Notes under the pieces: model-generated
The model's input: only the letters and a program-made list of their open reading frames with translations
Told to the model about the DNA's origin: nothing
Databases searched by the model: none
Made by a program: the position numbers and the translations under genes
Source: Paludibacterium yongneupense DSM 18731
GTDB lineage: Bacteria; Pseudomonadota; Gammaproteobacteria; Burkholderiales; Chromobacteriaceae
DNA: 64,000 nucleotides
Assembly (NCBI RefSeq): GCF_000422925.1
Contig: NZ_AUGZ01000018.1
Span: 1 to 64,000 of the forward strand
Reading direction: 5' to 3'
Shown: in pieces, positions 1 through 8,933 of the stretch
Layout of the letters: each line of letters starts with the position of its first letter
How positions within the stretch are numbered: the stretch's first letter is position 1

Positions 1-412
1 CCGGCGTTTCCGGCGCCACATGCGAGGGGATCCCGCCGGGGAAGGAGAACTGCTTGAACAGCTTGCGCATCCCTTCGCCGTCTTGCGAAATGTTCGGATA
101 GATCTCCGAATAGCTGCCTTCGAGCCAGCTGTTGGCCACCAGGCCCGGACCGCCGTGGCCGGGGCCGGTGATGTAGATCATTTCCCGTTCGCGCTGGCTG
201 ATCACGCGGTTGAGGTGGACGTAGAGGAAGTTCAGCCCCGGCGTGGTGCCCCAGTGCCCGAGCAGGCGCGGTTTCACGTGTTCGCGCACGAGCGGTTCCC
301 GCAGCAGCGGGTTCGCCATCAGATAGATCTGTCCGACGGACAGGTAGTTGGCCGCGCGCCAGTAGGCGTGCATGCGGTCGAGTTGTTCTGGTGCCAGCGT
401 TGATTGAGCCAC
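1..412 (-). CDS. xfp: Phosphoketolase, N-terminal part (cut by window edge)
   Basis: Thiamine-diphosphate enzyme that cleaves xylulose 5-phosphate (and often fructose 6-phosphate) with phosphate to acetyl phosphate plus a shorter sugar phosphate, in the cytoplasm. The 137 codons present read [14 protein letters not shown], then [35 protein letters not shown] and [17 protein letters not shown], which match the start of phosphoketolases. The remaining roughly 650 residues lie left of the window. I place the start at the GTG at 412..410, behind a purine-rich AAGAGAGAA stretch; no ATG fits. Upstream toward sixA lie a TATACT -10-like hexamer (495-500, minus strand) and a GC hairpin (460-484). Family call is firm; substrate preference cannot be judged. 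Confidence 0.88.
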   Translation of the reverse strand, partial: MAQSTLAPEQLDRMHAYWRAANYLSVGQIYLMANPLLREPLVREHVKPRLLGHWGTTPGLNFLYVHLNRVISQREREMIYITGPGHGGPGLVANSWLEGSYSEIYPNISQDGEGMRKLFKQFSFPGGIPSHVAPETP

Positions 413-560
413 GGTCGTTCTCTCTTGTGTGGGTTGTATCGAAACAAGCTTGTCACGAGCACCGCCGTCATCCCCGCGGCGGTGTGGAACTGCCAGTATA
501 GGCCGAAGGCGACCCCGCCCTCTGACGTAAATCAACTGTCACCCGCCCGTCATTTTCGCC

Positions 561-1028
561 CTATTCTTCCCCTGTCAGCAGCCCAGGCGCGAGCATGGCT
601 TTGAGTCTGATCTGCTCTATGCCATGCCGCTCGCGATGCGAAATCCACCAGATCGCCCCCTTCTTGAAACTCCAGTCCTGCGCGCTGCCGCATAACAGCT
701 CCGACACCAGCGAACCCAGATAGGGCTGGTGCCCGACCAGCACCACCGTCTTGCCGCGCTGCGGCCAGCCCACCGCCTGCAGAACCGCCGCGGGCTCCGC
801 TCCCGGGTTGATTTCGGGACACACTTCGAAGCTTTTCACCAGGCAGGCCGCCGTCTGTCGCGCCCGCACCGCCTCCGATGCGATCAACGTGAAATCGCGC
901 GGCAGGCGGTCGCGCAACCAGGCCGCCATCTGGCTGGCCTGCAACTGTCCCCGGCGCGTCAGCGCGCGTCCCATATCGCTCGAAGCCTCTTCGGCCTCGG
1001 CATGTCGCCACAGAATGAGGTCCATCAT
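561..1028 (-). CDS. sixA: SixA-type phosphohistidine phosphatase (histidine phosphatase superfamily)
   Basis: A 155-residue single-domain histidine phosphatase. The catalytic RHA motif is in MDLILWRHAEAEE close to the N terminus, and the second histidine is in VLVGHQPYLG. E. coli SixA dephosphorylates phosphohistidine on ArcB and the nitrogen PTS; the same role is inferred here from size and motif layout. I start at the ATG at 1028, which follows AAAGGA at good spacing; an upstream in-frame GTG (1046) would put that ribosome site inside the coding region. It is transcribed toward the phosphoketolase gene. Confidence 0.85.
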   Translation of the reverse strand: MMDLILWRHAEAEEASSDMGRALTRRGQLQASQMAAWLRDRLPRDFTLIASEAVRARQTAACLVKSFEVCPEINPGAEPAAVLQAVGWPQRGKTVVLVGHQPYLGSLVSELLCGSAQDWSFKKGAIWWISHRERHGIEQIRLKAMLAPGLLTGEE

Positions 1029-1070
1029 TATTTTTCCTTTTAGCACTGCGTGCCCGACGCCACAGCAGCG

Positions 1071-1781
1071 TCAAGCGACCAGCCAGCCCACCAGCATGGG
1101 CACCAGCACCGGCGTTAGCAAACCATTCAGCCCCATGGCCAGGCCGGCGAATGCCCCGGCCGTTTCCGACAACTGAAACGCCCGCGCGGTTCCCACACCA
1201 TGTGCGGCGATACCGGTAGCAAAACCCAGGACCCGGTCATCCTTCAAACCGAAGCGGTACAGCAGCGGGCGAACCATCACGGCGCCGACGATGCCGGTCA
1301 GAATCACCAGTGCCGCCGCCAGGGCCGGTATTCCGCCTATGCTCTCGGCCACCCCCATCGCGATCGGGGTGGTGACCGAGCGCGGCATCAGCGACAACAC
1401 GGCCTGACGCGGCAAGCCCATCGCGCGGCCGAGCACGGTTCCGCTGACGATACCGATCAGACCACCGCCGAACAAGGTCAACGCCAGGGCGCCGCCTGCG
1501 CGCTTGAGACGCGCCAGGTTATCGTACAAGGGGATGGCCAGTGCCACGGTAGCAGGCCCAAGCAACAAATGGATGAAACGGGCCCCCTGCATGTACTCGT
1601 CGTAACGGATGCCGCCGATTTGCAACGCCGCCACCACGAGAAGTACCGCGACCAGCACGCTGTTGCTCAACGGGTTGCCGCGGCAGCGACGATTGACAGA
1701 GACCGCCAGCCGGTACGCCAGCAGGGTCAGCAGCAAGCCGGTCAGCGGCGAGGTGTGCAACCAGGTCACGGCGGCGTTCAT
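1071..1781 (-). CDS. lrgB: LrgB/CidB-family membrane protein
   Basis: A 236-residue polytopic membrane protein of the LrgB/CidB/YohK family. Features include SVTTPIAMGVAESIGG in the middle and a GIAAHGVGTARAF stretch near the C terminus, both typical of the family. The family is linked to murein hydrolase control, programmed lysis and export of small organic acids such as glycolate or pyruvate by-products. The ATG at 1781 overlaps the stop of lrgA (ATGA), so the two are translationally coupled; a longer reading frame extending upstream is only the overlap with lrgA. It lies near a phosphoketolase gene, which may mean a role in overflow metabolism, but that is inference. Confidence 0.85.
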   Translation of the reverse strand: MNAAVTWLHTSPLTGLLLTLLAYRLAVSVNRRCRGNPLSNSVLVAVLLVVAALQIGGIRYDEYMQGARFIHLLLGPATVALAIPLYDNLARLKRAGGALALTLFGGGLIGIVSGTVLGRAMGLPRQAVLSLMPRSVTTPIAMGVAESIGGIPALAAALVILTGIVGAVMVRPLLYRFGLKDDRVLGFATGIAAHGVGTARAFQLSETAGAFAGLAMGLNGLLTPVLVPMLVGWLVA

Positions 1782-2143
1782 GCCGCGCTCCGCGCATGCG
1801 TGCGCTGGCGGCGCGCCAGCAGAAAATGCAGCAGCAGCGCCGACGACAGCAATGTCACTGCCGTCGCCACGATGACGATCGCCGCCAACTGCCAGCCGTA
1901 ACCGGTCAACAAGTCGCGGTAGGCCATGACGCCGACGCCGACCGGCACGAACAACAGCGACATATGACTCAGGAGTCCCGGCACATGCCGTTTGAGCGTG
2001 TCCGGTATGGTGCGGCGTACGCACAAGGTGATAAACAGCAGCACCATACCGAGCACCGGGCCCGGCAACGGCCAGCCCAGCCCGCGGCACACGACTTCTC
2101 CCACAACCTGGTAGGCGATCAGCCAGGTCAACGTCTCAAGCAT
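1778..2143 (-). CDS. lrgA: LrgA/CidA-family holin-like protein
   Basis: A 121-residue protein with four predicted membrane helices (METLTWLIAYQVVGEV start, the PGPVLGMVLLF family motif, VPVGVGVMAY, and a final hydrophobic helix). It belongs to the CidA/LrgA/YohJ holin-like family and is the first gene of a two-gene unit with lrgB. The start at 2143 follows GGGGAGAAAC. The start codon of ubiC lies only 47 bp away on the opposite strand, so both promoters must share this gap or extend into the neighbouring gene. Confidence 0.84.
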   Translation of the reverse strand: MLETLTWLIAYQVVGEVVCRGLGWPLPGPVLGMVLLFITLCVRRTIPDTLKRHVPGLLSHMSLLFVPVGVGVMAYRDLLTGYGWQLAAIVIVATAVTLLSSALLLHFLLARRQRTHARSAA

Positions 2144-2190
2144 TGTTTCTCCCCGGCGCGCCCACGACAGCGACAGCATCGTTTGGCATA

Positions 2191-2718
2191 ATGACGCGCA
2201 TGATTATCGATTCATACTGGCAGACTACCCCGCCGGCGGCTCCGCCGAAAGTACTCGGTTGCCTGACCGAACCCGGTTCGCTGACCGAACGCCTGCGAGC
2301 GAGCGGGCATCGCTTCGCCGTCGAGCTGCAGGCACTGGGTTCGGTCGTCCCCCACCCCGACGAATGCGGCCTGTTCGGCGACGGCAAGCGACTGTGGGCG
2401 CGACAGGTGACACTGACGCTGGATGACGTTCCGGTGGTCATCGCACGCAGCCTGTGCCGGGAAGACTGCCCGCAGTGGCTGCCGATTCTCGACCGCGGCG
2501 CCCGCTCGCTCGGACTGACCCTGTTCGGCGAGGGGCGGCCCATCGTCCGCCAGCGCCTGCATTACACGATGCTGACTCCCGCCCATCCATGGCACGCGCG
2601 CGCCGCCGCCCTCGGCGTCGCCGATGCGGTCCCGGCCCGGCGCTGCGGTTTCGAACTCGCCGGCCGCCCGCTGTATGTGTGCGAAGCCTTCCTTCCCGCG
2701 CTGGAGACCTTCCTGTGA
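2191..2718 (+). CDS. ubiC: Chorismate--pyruvate lyase
   Basis: Converts chorismate to 4-hydroxybenzoate and pyruvate, the entry step to ubiquinone. The 175-residue protein shows the UbiC pattern: [14 protein letters not shown] near the N terminus, a central [19 protein letters not shown] strand region and a C-terminal [14 protein letters not shown]. It overlaps ubiA by 3 bp (TGTGA arrangement), so the 4-hydroxybenzoate producer and its prenyltransferase are co-translated. Two close in-frame ATGs (2191 and 2200) are both possible; there is no convincing Shine-Dalgarno sequence for either. Confidence 0.87.
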   Translation: MTRMIIDSYWQTTPPAAPPKVLGCLTEPGSLTERLRASGHRFAVELQALGSVVPHPDECGLFGDGKRLWARQVTLTLDDVPVVIARSLCREDCPQWLPILDRGARSLGLTLFGEGRPIVRQRLHYTMLTPAHPWHARAAALGVADAVPARRCGFELAGRPLYVCEAFLPALETFL

Positions 2719-3587
2719 ACCCGGCACTCAAGCAACGCCTGCTCGCCTATGGCCAGTTGATGCGCATCGACAAGCCGATCGGCACCCTGCTGCTGCTGTG
2801 GCCGACCTACTGGGGACTATGGATCGCCGCCCGCGGCCACCCGCCGCTCGCCATCGTCGCCATTTTCACGATCGGGACTTTTTTGACGCGCTCGGCCGGC
2901 TGCGTCGTCAACGATTATGCCGATCGCCATTTCGATGCGCGGGTGGAACGCACCCGCAACCGTCCGTTCGCGCGCGGCGCCGTCGGCAAACGCGAAGCGC
3001 TGCTGCTGGCGGCGGGCCTGACTCTGCTGGCCGGCTTGCTGATACTGCCGCTCAACCGGCTGACCTTGCAACTGAGTGCGGTGGCCGTGCTGATCGCCGT
3101 CGTCTACCCTTTCACCAAGCGGTTTTTCCCGCTGCCGCAGGCCTGGCTCGGGCTGGCCTTCGCCTTCGGCATTCCGATGGGCTTCGCCGCCGTGCTCGAC
3201 ACCCTGCCGCCGATCGCATGGATACTGCTGCTGGCCACCGCATTCTGGACCATAGCCTACGACACCGCCTACGCCATGGCCGACAAACCGGATGATATCA
3301 AGATCGGCCTCCACACCTCGGCCATCACCTTCGGGCGTTTCGATGCCCAAGCGGTCATGCTGTGCCACGCGCTCTTTCTCGGCCTGATGAGCGTCGTCGG
3401 CAGCATGAGCGGACGGGGAGCGGTCTATTACCTGGGGCTCGCGGCAGCGGCGCTGCTGATAGGCAAACAGTATCTGGACATCAGGGGGCGGGATCGCGCG
3501 CTCTGCTTCAAGGCCTTTCTCGACAATAACCGCGTGGGTTGGGTGATTTTTCTGGCCCTGGCCGCCGACTACGCGCTGAAGGGCTGA
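2715..3587 (+). CDS. ubiA: 4-hydroxybenzoate octaprenyltransferase
   Basis: Integral membrane prenyltransferase that attaches the polyprenyl tail to 4-hydroxybenzoate. The 290-residue protein carries both aspartate-rich motifs that hold the magnesium-diphosphate: NDYADRHFD (residues 66-74) and DKPDDIKIG in the second half, with about eight hydrophobic helices. The start is the GTG at 2715 overlapping the ubiC stop; an ATG further upstream in the same frame lies wholly inside ubiC and is unlikely to be used. Length matches E. coli UbiA. Confidence 0.93.
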   Translation: MNPALKQRLLAYGQLMRIDKPIGTLLLLWPTYWGLWIAARGHPPLAIVAIFTIGTFLTRSAGCVVNDYADRHFDARVERTRNRPFARGAVGKREALLLAAGLTLLAGLLILPLNRLTLQLSAVAVLIAVVYPFTKRFFPLPQAWLGLAFAFGIPMGFAAVLDTLPPIAWILLLATAFWTIAYDTAYAMADKPDDIKIGLHTSAITFGRFDAQAVMLCHALFLGLMSVVGSMSGRGAVYYLGLAAAALLIGKQYLDIRGRDRALCFKAFLDNNRVGWVIFLALAADYALKG

Positions 3588-3596
3588 GGCAGGCGC

Positions 3597-4022
3597 TCAG
3601 TCGACCCGGAACGGCAACCGGTAGCGCGCATCGTCCAGGATCAGCGTCATCGTCCATTCGCGCCGCCCGGTCACGCACAGGGGCAGCATCACGCGCGCCT
3701 GCCACGCGGCCGGCTGTTTGACGAAGCGGTAGCGGTTGAAGCCCATGTCCATATCGCGCATGGTGAACTCGGCTGTCGCGCTCTTCGTCTCCACGCCTTC
3801 GACGCGCAGCTCGAACGCCTGGCCATGGCGCGGGGGCGTGACGAAACGCAGACGTCCGCCGCCGGGCAGGGCACATACCGCATCCTTGCAGCTCACCGTC
3901 TGCACGGCGGCCACGGCGCTACGCGAATGCAGATACCAGCCGATCAAGGCAAACTTGACCGCCGCCAGCATCAACAACGCCAGGCCGAACACGGCATATT
4001 TTTTCTGCTTGGCCGTCAGCAT
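3597..4022 (-). CDS. Small membrane-anchored periplasmic protein, function unknown
   Basis: A 141-residue protein with one N-terminal membrane helix (about residues 9-31) followed by a soluble part that should face the periplasm. Two cysteines (SCKDAVCALPGG) are spaced as a possible disulfide, with a third in LPLCVTGR. I do not recognise a named family. Its ATG overlaps the end of the Nudix gene by 7 bp, making it the last gene of the hda-HAD-DUF815-Nudix chain. It converges with ubiA across a 9-bp gap. Confidence 0.7.
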   Translation of the reverse strand: MLTAKQKKYAVFGLALLMLAAVKFALIGWYLHSRSAVAAVQTVSCKDAVCALPGGGRLRFVTPPRHGQAFELRVEGVETKSATAEFTMRDMDMGFNRYRFVKQPAAWQARVMLPLCVTGRREWTMTLILDDARYRLPFRVD

Positions 4023-4726
4023 GCGAAGGGGCCGGATGCGATACCGTGCGCCCCATGCTTGTGCGCGAGTCCGAGATCCGCCGCAACGAGTCCGCCGCCG
4101 GCGAACACCGGCAGCGGAATGCCATCGGCCAGGATGGCGTCGAACGCCGGCCAGGCCAAGGCCCCGTCCTGGCTTTCCAGCACGACGTAATCCAGCTCCA
4201 GCCGTGCGGCCCGGTCAAGCTGCTCGCGCGTCGCGATACGGGCGCCGACCCATTCCCCGGGCGGGCGCCGGGTCAGCGTCATCAGGCGGGCCGCGTCCAG
4301 CAGCTCGCCGGCGCCGAACGGCCCGGACAGGATGGAGGGCAATTGCAGCGATTTCAGAATAGACCCGTTCGCCGGCAACACCGGCTCGACATCGACCCGG
4401 CCCGGCCACTGCCAGGCGAAGCGCTGCCCTTCGCGCGCCTCGAACTCGCCGCGCCAGCCGCTCACGCGAAAAAAGCGCAGATTCACGCGCGCATGCTCAT
4501 AGTCGTGACGGCGCGTCAGCCACGGCGTGGCCTCGGTGACGGCGATTCCCATCTCCTCGTCCAGCTCGCGCGCCAGCGCGGCCAGCGGCGTCTCGCCCGC
4601 CTCGATCTTGCCGCCCGGGAACTCCCAGTAGCCGGCATACGGCTTGCCGGCGGGGCGGCTGCCAAGCAGGAAACGGCCGTCGCCCGCCAGAAGCACGCCG
4701 GCGACCACTTCGACTATTTTTTTCAT
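4016..4726 (-). CDS. Nudix hydrolase (MutT-like) with a shortened thiamine-phosphate-synthase-like C-terminal domain
   Basis: The N-terminal half is a MutT-type Nudix domain; the box from residue 39 reads GKIEAGETPLAALARELDEE and then MGI, with every consensus residue present, so 8-oxo-dGTP (or related) pyrophosphatase activity is expected. The C-terminal part (about 130-236) resembles the second half of the ThiE/TenI fold: REQLDRAARLELDYVVLESQ, then PVFAGGGLVAADLGLAHKHG. Nudix-TenI fusions are known in betaproteobacteria, but normally with a complete TenI-like domain; here the first half of that barrel seems missing. The start at ATG 4726 follows AAGGCGGA; the DUF815 gene ends 2 bp upstream. 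Confidence 0.82.
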   Translation of the reverse strand: MKKIVEVVAGVLLAGDGRFLLGSRPAGKPYAGYWEFPGGKIEAGETPLAALARELDEEMGIAVTEATPWLTRRHDYEHARVNLRFFRVSGWRGEFEAREGQRFAWQWPGRVDVEPVLPANGSILKSLQLPSILSGPFGAGELLDAARLMTLTRRPPGEWVGARIATREQLDRAARLELDYVVLESQDGALAWPAFDAILADGIPLPVFAGGGLVAADLGLAHKHGAHGIASGPFAC

Positions 4727-4728
4727 GC

Positions 4729-5598
4729 TCAATCCGCCTTGCGTTCGCGCGCGCCGCGTCCGGCCCAGTCGCAGGCGAACTGCCATGCAACGCGGCCACT
4801 CCGGCTGCCGCGCTGCTGCGACCATTGCAGAGCCGCACGCTCGGCCGTCGCGTCGAGAGACAGCGAAAAATGCGCGAGCCATTGCGCCACGGCGGCCAGA
4901 TAGGCCTCCTGATCGAAAGGATAGAACGACAGCCACAAGCCGAAGCGGTCGGAGAGCGACACTTTTTCCTCCGTCGCCTCGCCCGGATGGATTTCGCCGT
5001 CGCGGGCCCAGCCTTCGCGATTCTCCGACATCCGCTCCGCCAGCAGATGACGGCGATTGGAGGTCGCATACACCAGCAGATTCTCGGTGCGATGGCTGAT
5101 GCCGCCGTCGAGCGCGACCTTGAGTGCCTTGTAGCCGTCATCCCCCTCTTCGAACGACAGATCGTCGCAGAACAGGATGAAACGCTCGGCCCTCCCCGAC
5201 ACCCACTCGACAACGTCCGGCAGATCGGACAGCTGTGATTTGTCGATCTCGATCAGGCGTAGCCCCTGGGCGGCGAACTCGGGAAGCAGCGCCTTGATCA
5301 GCGACGATTTGCCGGTGCCGCGCGCGCCGGTGAGGAGCACGTTGTTCGCAGGTTTGCCTTTGACGAACTGGCGCGTGTTACGCAGCAATTGCGCACGTTG
5401 CCGGTCGATATGGGTCAGCCGAGCCATGTCCACGGTATGAGGCTCGTGCACGGCGATCAGCGCGCCGCGGCCGCCGACCCGCCGCCACAGGAAAGCCGGG
5501 GCATCCCAATCGGGCGCGGTCGCGACCGGCGGCAGCACCGCTTCCACCCGGGCGAGCAAGGCTTCGGCGCGCAGCAGGAACTGCTCCAGAGCGTCCAT
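4729..5598 (-). CDS. DUF815-family AAA+-like ATPase
   Basis: A 289-residue P-loop protein. The Walker A motif is in NNVLLTGARGTGKSSLIKAL and the Walker B-like segment in RFILFCDDLSFEEGDDGYKA, followed by YATSNRRHL and LSDRFGLWLSFYPFDQE, all characteristic of DUF815. The cellular role is unproven. The gene sits in one chain with hda (another AAA+ protein) and a Nudix sanitising enzyme. The start at ATG 5598 has GGAGAGG upstream; a longer in-frame extension runs into the preceding gene. The family call is firm, the role is not. Confidence 0.86.
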   Translation of the reverse strand: MDALEQFLLRAEALLARVEAVLPPVATAPDWDAPAFLWRRVGGRGALIAVHEPHTVDMARLTHIDRQRAQLLRNTRQFVKGKPANNVLLTGARGTGKSSLIKALLPEFAAQGLRLIEIDKSQLSDLPDVVEWVSGRAERFILFCDDLSFEEGDDGYKALKVALDGGISHRTENLLVYATSNRRHLLAERMSENREGWARDGEIHPGEATEEKVSLSDRFGLWLSFYPFDQEAYLAAVAQWLAHFSLSLDATAERAALQWSQQRGSRSGRVAWQFACDWAGRGARERKAD

Positions 5599-5608
5599 GA
5601 TCCTCTCC

Positions 5609-6274
5609 TCAATCGCGCAGCGAGATGACGGGCCAGCCTTGTCGCGTCGCGTGCGCCAGCAAAGCGGAGTCGGGATCGACCGCAACCGGATGGCTCACGC
5701 GCGACAACAGCGGCAGATCGTTGTGCGAATCGCTGTAGAAAAATACTTTTTCGTAAGACGCCAGCGTCTCGCCGCGCTCGGCCAGCCACGCCTCGACGCG
5801 CACGATCTTGCCGTCGCGGAAGCTCGGCACGCCGCTCGGCCGGCCGGTGAAATTGCCAGCCTCATCCTGCTCCAGTTCGATGGCGATCAGATTCTCGACG
5901 CCAAGCTCGCGCGCGATCGGTTCGGTGATGAAGCGGTTGGTCGCCGTCACGATCACGATGACATCGCCCGCCGCCTGGTGTGCGGCGAGGATGGCACGGG
6001 CCTTGTCCGGGATGATGGGCAGAATATGCTCGCGCATGTACTCCGCATGCAGGGCGTCGAGCTCGGTGCGCTCGAAGCTTGCCAGCGGCTTGAGCTGGAA
6101 GGCCAGAAAGCGATCGATGTCCAGCGTGCCGTCGAGGTATTGCCGGTAATAGGCTTCGCTTTGCCGCTGGTGCGCTTCGTTCAACAGGCCGCGCTGGGTC
6201 AGGAATTTCGGCCACTCCGAATCGGAGTCGCCGGCTATCAATGTGTGGTCGAGGTCGAAGAGTGCGAGATTCAT
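5609..6274 (-). CDS. HAD-superfamily (subfamily IB, SerB-like) phosphatase
   Basis: A 221-residue HAD hydrolase. It starts with the nucleophile motif FDLDHTLIAGDSD, has a helical cap after residue 20, motif II in VIVTATNRF and motif IV in FFYSDSHNDLPLL. This is the HAD-IB group that includes phosphoserine phosphatase and small-molecule phosphatases; the substrate cannot be read from sequence. The ATG at 6274 overlaps the hda stop (ATGA), so it is translated with hda; a much longer frame upstream is hda in another reading frame. The hda-HAD pairing recurs in betaproteobacteria. Confidence 0.86.
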   Translation of the reverse strand: MNLALFDLDHTLIAGDSDSEWPKFLTQRGLLNEAHQRQSEAYYRQYLDGTLDIDRFLAFQLKPLASFERTELDALHAEYMREHILPIIPDKARAILAAHQAAGDVIVIVTATNRFITEPIARELGVENLIAIELEQDEAGNFTGRPSGVPSFRDGKIVRVEAWLAERGETLASYEKVFFYSDSHNDLPLLSRVSHPVAVDPDSALLAHATRQGWPVISLRD

Positions 6275-6945
6275 GATTCCGTTCGTGTCGTTTGCAATAC
6301 GTTCTTGACCAGCGGCACCGTGATCGGGCGGCGCAAGGCCAACGAATAGCGGTCGAGCATGTCGAGCATGGCGATCAGGCTCGTCAGGTCGCGCCGCCAG
6401 TGCGTGAGCAGATAGCGGAACACATCGTCCGGTATCGCCAATTGCCGTCGCGCCGCGTGCGCATGCAGGGCTGCCAGCTTCTCGGCGTCTGACAGGGCCT
6501 TGACCTCGAACACCAGCCCCCAGCCGAGCCGGGTGCGCAAGTCGTCGCGCACGCCCAGCGCAATGGGCGGATGGCGTCCCGCCATCAACAGCCTTCCCTC
6601 GCCACTCTCCTTGAGCGAGTTGTAAATCGAAAACAGGGTGATCTGGTCGTCGGGGTCGAGCTCGTCGACATGGTCGACGGCGATGAAACTGGCTTCGCGT
6701 GCGAAATCGGGAAGGCGTTCGCTTTGCGCGTCCAGATAGATCGAGGCGCGTCCGAGCGCTTCGGCATAAGCGATCCACGCTTGCAGCAGATGCGTTTTTC
6801 CGCTGCCGGGCTCACCCCACAGATAGATGAAGCGCTCATCCCCTTCATGGGTCAGGGCGGCGATCACTTCGCGGTTGCGCTCGGCTACGAAATTATCGAA
6901 AGCGGGCAGCGGAACCGGAGCGAGGTCAAGTACGAGCTGATCCAA
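6271..6945 (-). CDS. hda: DnaA regulatory inactivator Hda
   Basis: Works with the DNA-loaded sliding clamp to stimulate ATP hydrolysis by DnaA and so prevents re-initiation. The 224-residue protein begins MDQLVLDL, a clamp-binding pentapeptide-type motif like that of E. coli Hda, followed by an AAA+ module with Walker A GEPGSGKTHLL, sensor and box VII regions (RLGWGLVFEVKAL). The only start that places the clamp motif at the N terminus is a TTG at 6945; the nearby ATG at 6961 is out of frame. It heads a five-gene chain and diverges from purM over about 210 bp. Confidence 0.9.
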   Translation of the reverse strand: MDQLVLDLAPVPLPAFDNFVAERNREVIAALTHEGDERFIYLWGEPGSGKTHLLQAWIAYAEALGRASIYLDAQSERLPDFAREASFIAVDHVDELDPDDQITLFSIYNSLKESGEGRLLMAGRHPPIALGVRDDLRTRLGWGLVFEVKALSDAEKLAALHAHAARRQLAIPDDVFRYLLTHWRRDLTSLIAMLDMLDRYSLALRRPITVPLVKNVLQTTRTES

Positions 6946-7155
6946 AATCTCGGGAGGGCATAAAATGATGAGTCATATAGCGATTTTACGCTGAACGGCA
7001 CATTTCGCGAAAGAATAGCCCGCTTATTCCTGCCGGGAAATACAAGGCGCGCTGGCGGATGCAGCGTTTTCGCGAAAAATCGGTTAAAATACAGGCGCTT
7101 TCGAACAATGGAAGCTTGATGTAAAACTATCACGTGAGCAGAAAGCGAGTCGCCC

Positions 7156-8193
<1,038 letters not shown>

Positions 8194-8213
8194 GTCCTGC
8201 CGGTACGCCCATG

Positions 8214-8243
8214 CGCCGCCGGCATCCGTGTCGGCGGCGTCTT
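8214..8243 (+). terminator. Terminator-like hairpin between purM and purN
   Basis: An 8-bp perfect GC stem, CGCCGCCG (8214-8221) with CGGCGGCG (8232-8239), a 10-nt loop and a short TCTTTC tail. The T-tract is weak, so it may only partly terminate purM transcription before purN. Confidence 0.4.
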
Positions 8244-8288
8244 TCATCAGCCGTATCCGCTCGCGGACACGGGCGCTATAAATCGATA

Positions 8289-8927
8289 ATGAAGACCATC
8301 GTCATCCTGATTTCCGGGCGCGGCTCCAATATGCGCGCCATTGTCGACGCCGACATCGCCAATGTGCGCATCGGAGCGGTGATATCCAACCGTCCGGACG
8401 CGGCCGGCCTCGCGTTCGCACGCGAACGCGGCATCGCGACAGCCTGCCTCGATCACAGGGCCTTCGCCTCGCGCGACGCCTTCGACCGCGAACTGGCGGC
8501 GACGATAGACGGATTCGCTCCCGACCTCGTGGTGCTGGCCGGCTTCATGCGCATCCTCGGCGCCGCCTTCACCCGCCACTATCAGGGCAGGATGATCAAC
8601 GTCCATCCTTCGCTGCTGCCCGCCTTCACCGGCCTCGACACCCACAGACGCGCGCTGGAGGCCGGTTGCAGACTGGCCGGCTGCACCGTGCACTTTGTCA
8701 CGGCCGAGCTCGACCACGGCCCGATCATCGCCCAGGGCGCCGTACCGGTGCTGGACGACGACGATCCGGAGACGCTGGCCGCGCGCGTGCTCGAGCTCGA
8801 GCACATTCTCTACCCGCGCGCGATCGCCCGCTTTGCCGACGGCCGCCTCCGTCTGAGCGACGGCAAGGTCTGCCTCGACACTGCAAACGACGATGCCGGC
8901 GCGCAGCTGACGTGTCCCGGGAACTGA
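8289..8927 (+). CDS. purN: Phosphoribosylglycinamide formyltransferase
   Basis: Transfers a formyl group from 10-formyltetrahydrofolate to GAR in purine synthesis. The 212-residue protein shows ISGRGSNMRAIVD (phosphate-binding loop), VVLAGFMRILG, the catalytic Asn/His segment MINVHPSLLPAFTGLDTHRRAL and the catalytic aspartate in VTAELDHGPIIAQ. The start is the ATG at 8289; a longer frame upstream is purM read out of phase. It is followed after 6 bp by the DUF3108 gene, an arrangement common in betaproteobacteria. Confidence 0.95.
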   Translation: MKTIVILISGRGSNMRAIVDADIANVRIGAVISNRPDAAGLAFARERGIATACLDHRAFASRDAFDRELAATIDGFAPDLVVLAGFMRILGAAFTRHYQGRMINVHPSLLPAFTGLDTHRRALEAGCRLAGCTVHFVTAELDHGPIIAQGAVPVLDDDDPETLAARVLELEHILYPRAIARFADGRLRLSDGKVCLDTANDDAGAQLTCPGN

Positions 8928-8933
8928 GCCGAC

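Noticed and set aside
20-403. Open plus-strand frame of 127 codons at the left edge
   Set aside because: It is the antisense shadow of the phosphoketolase N terminus, which shows conserved motifs on the minus strand.
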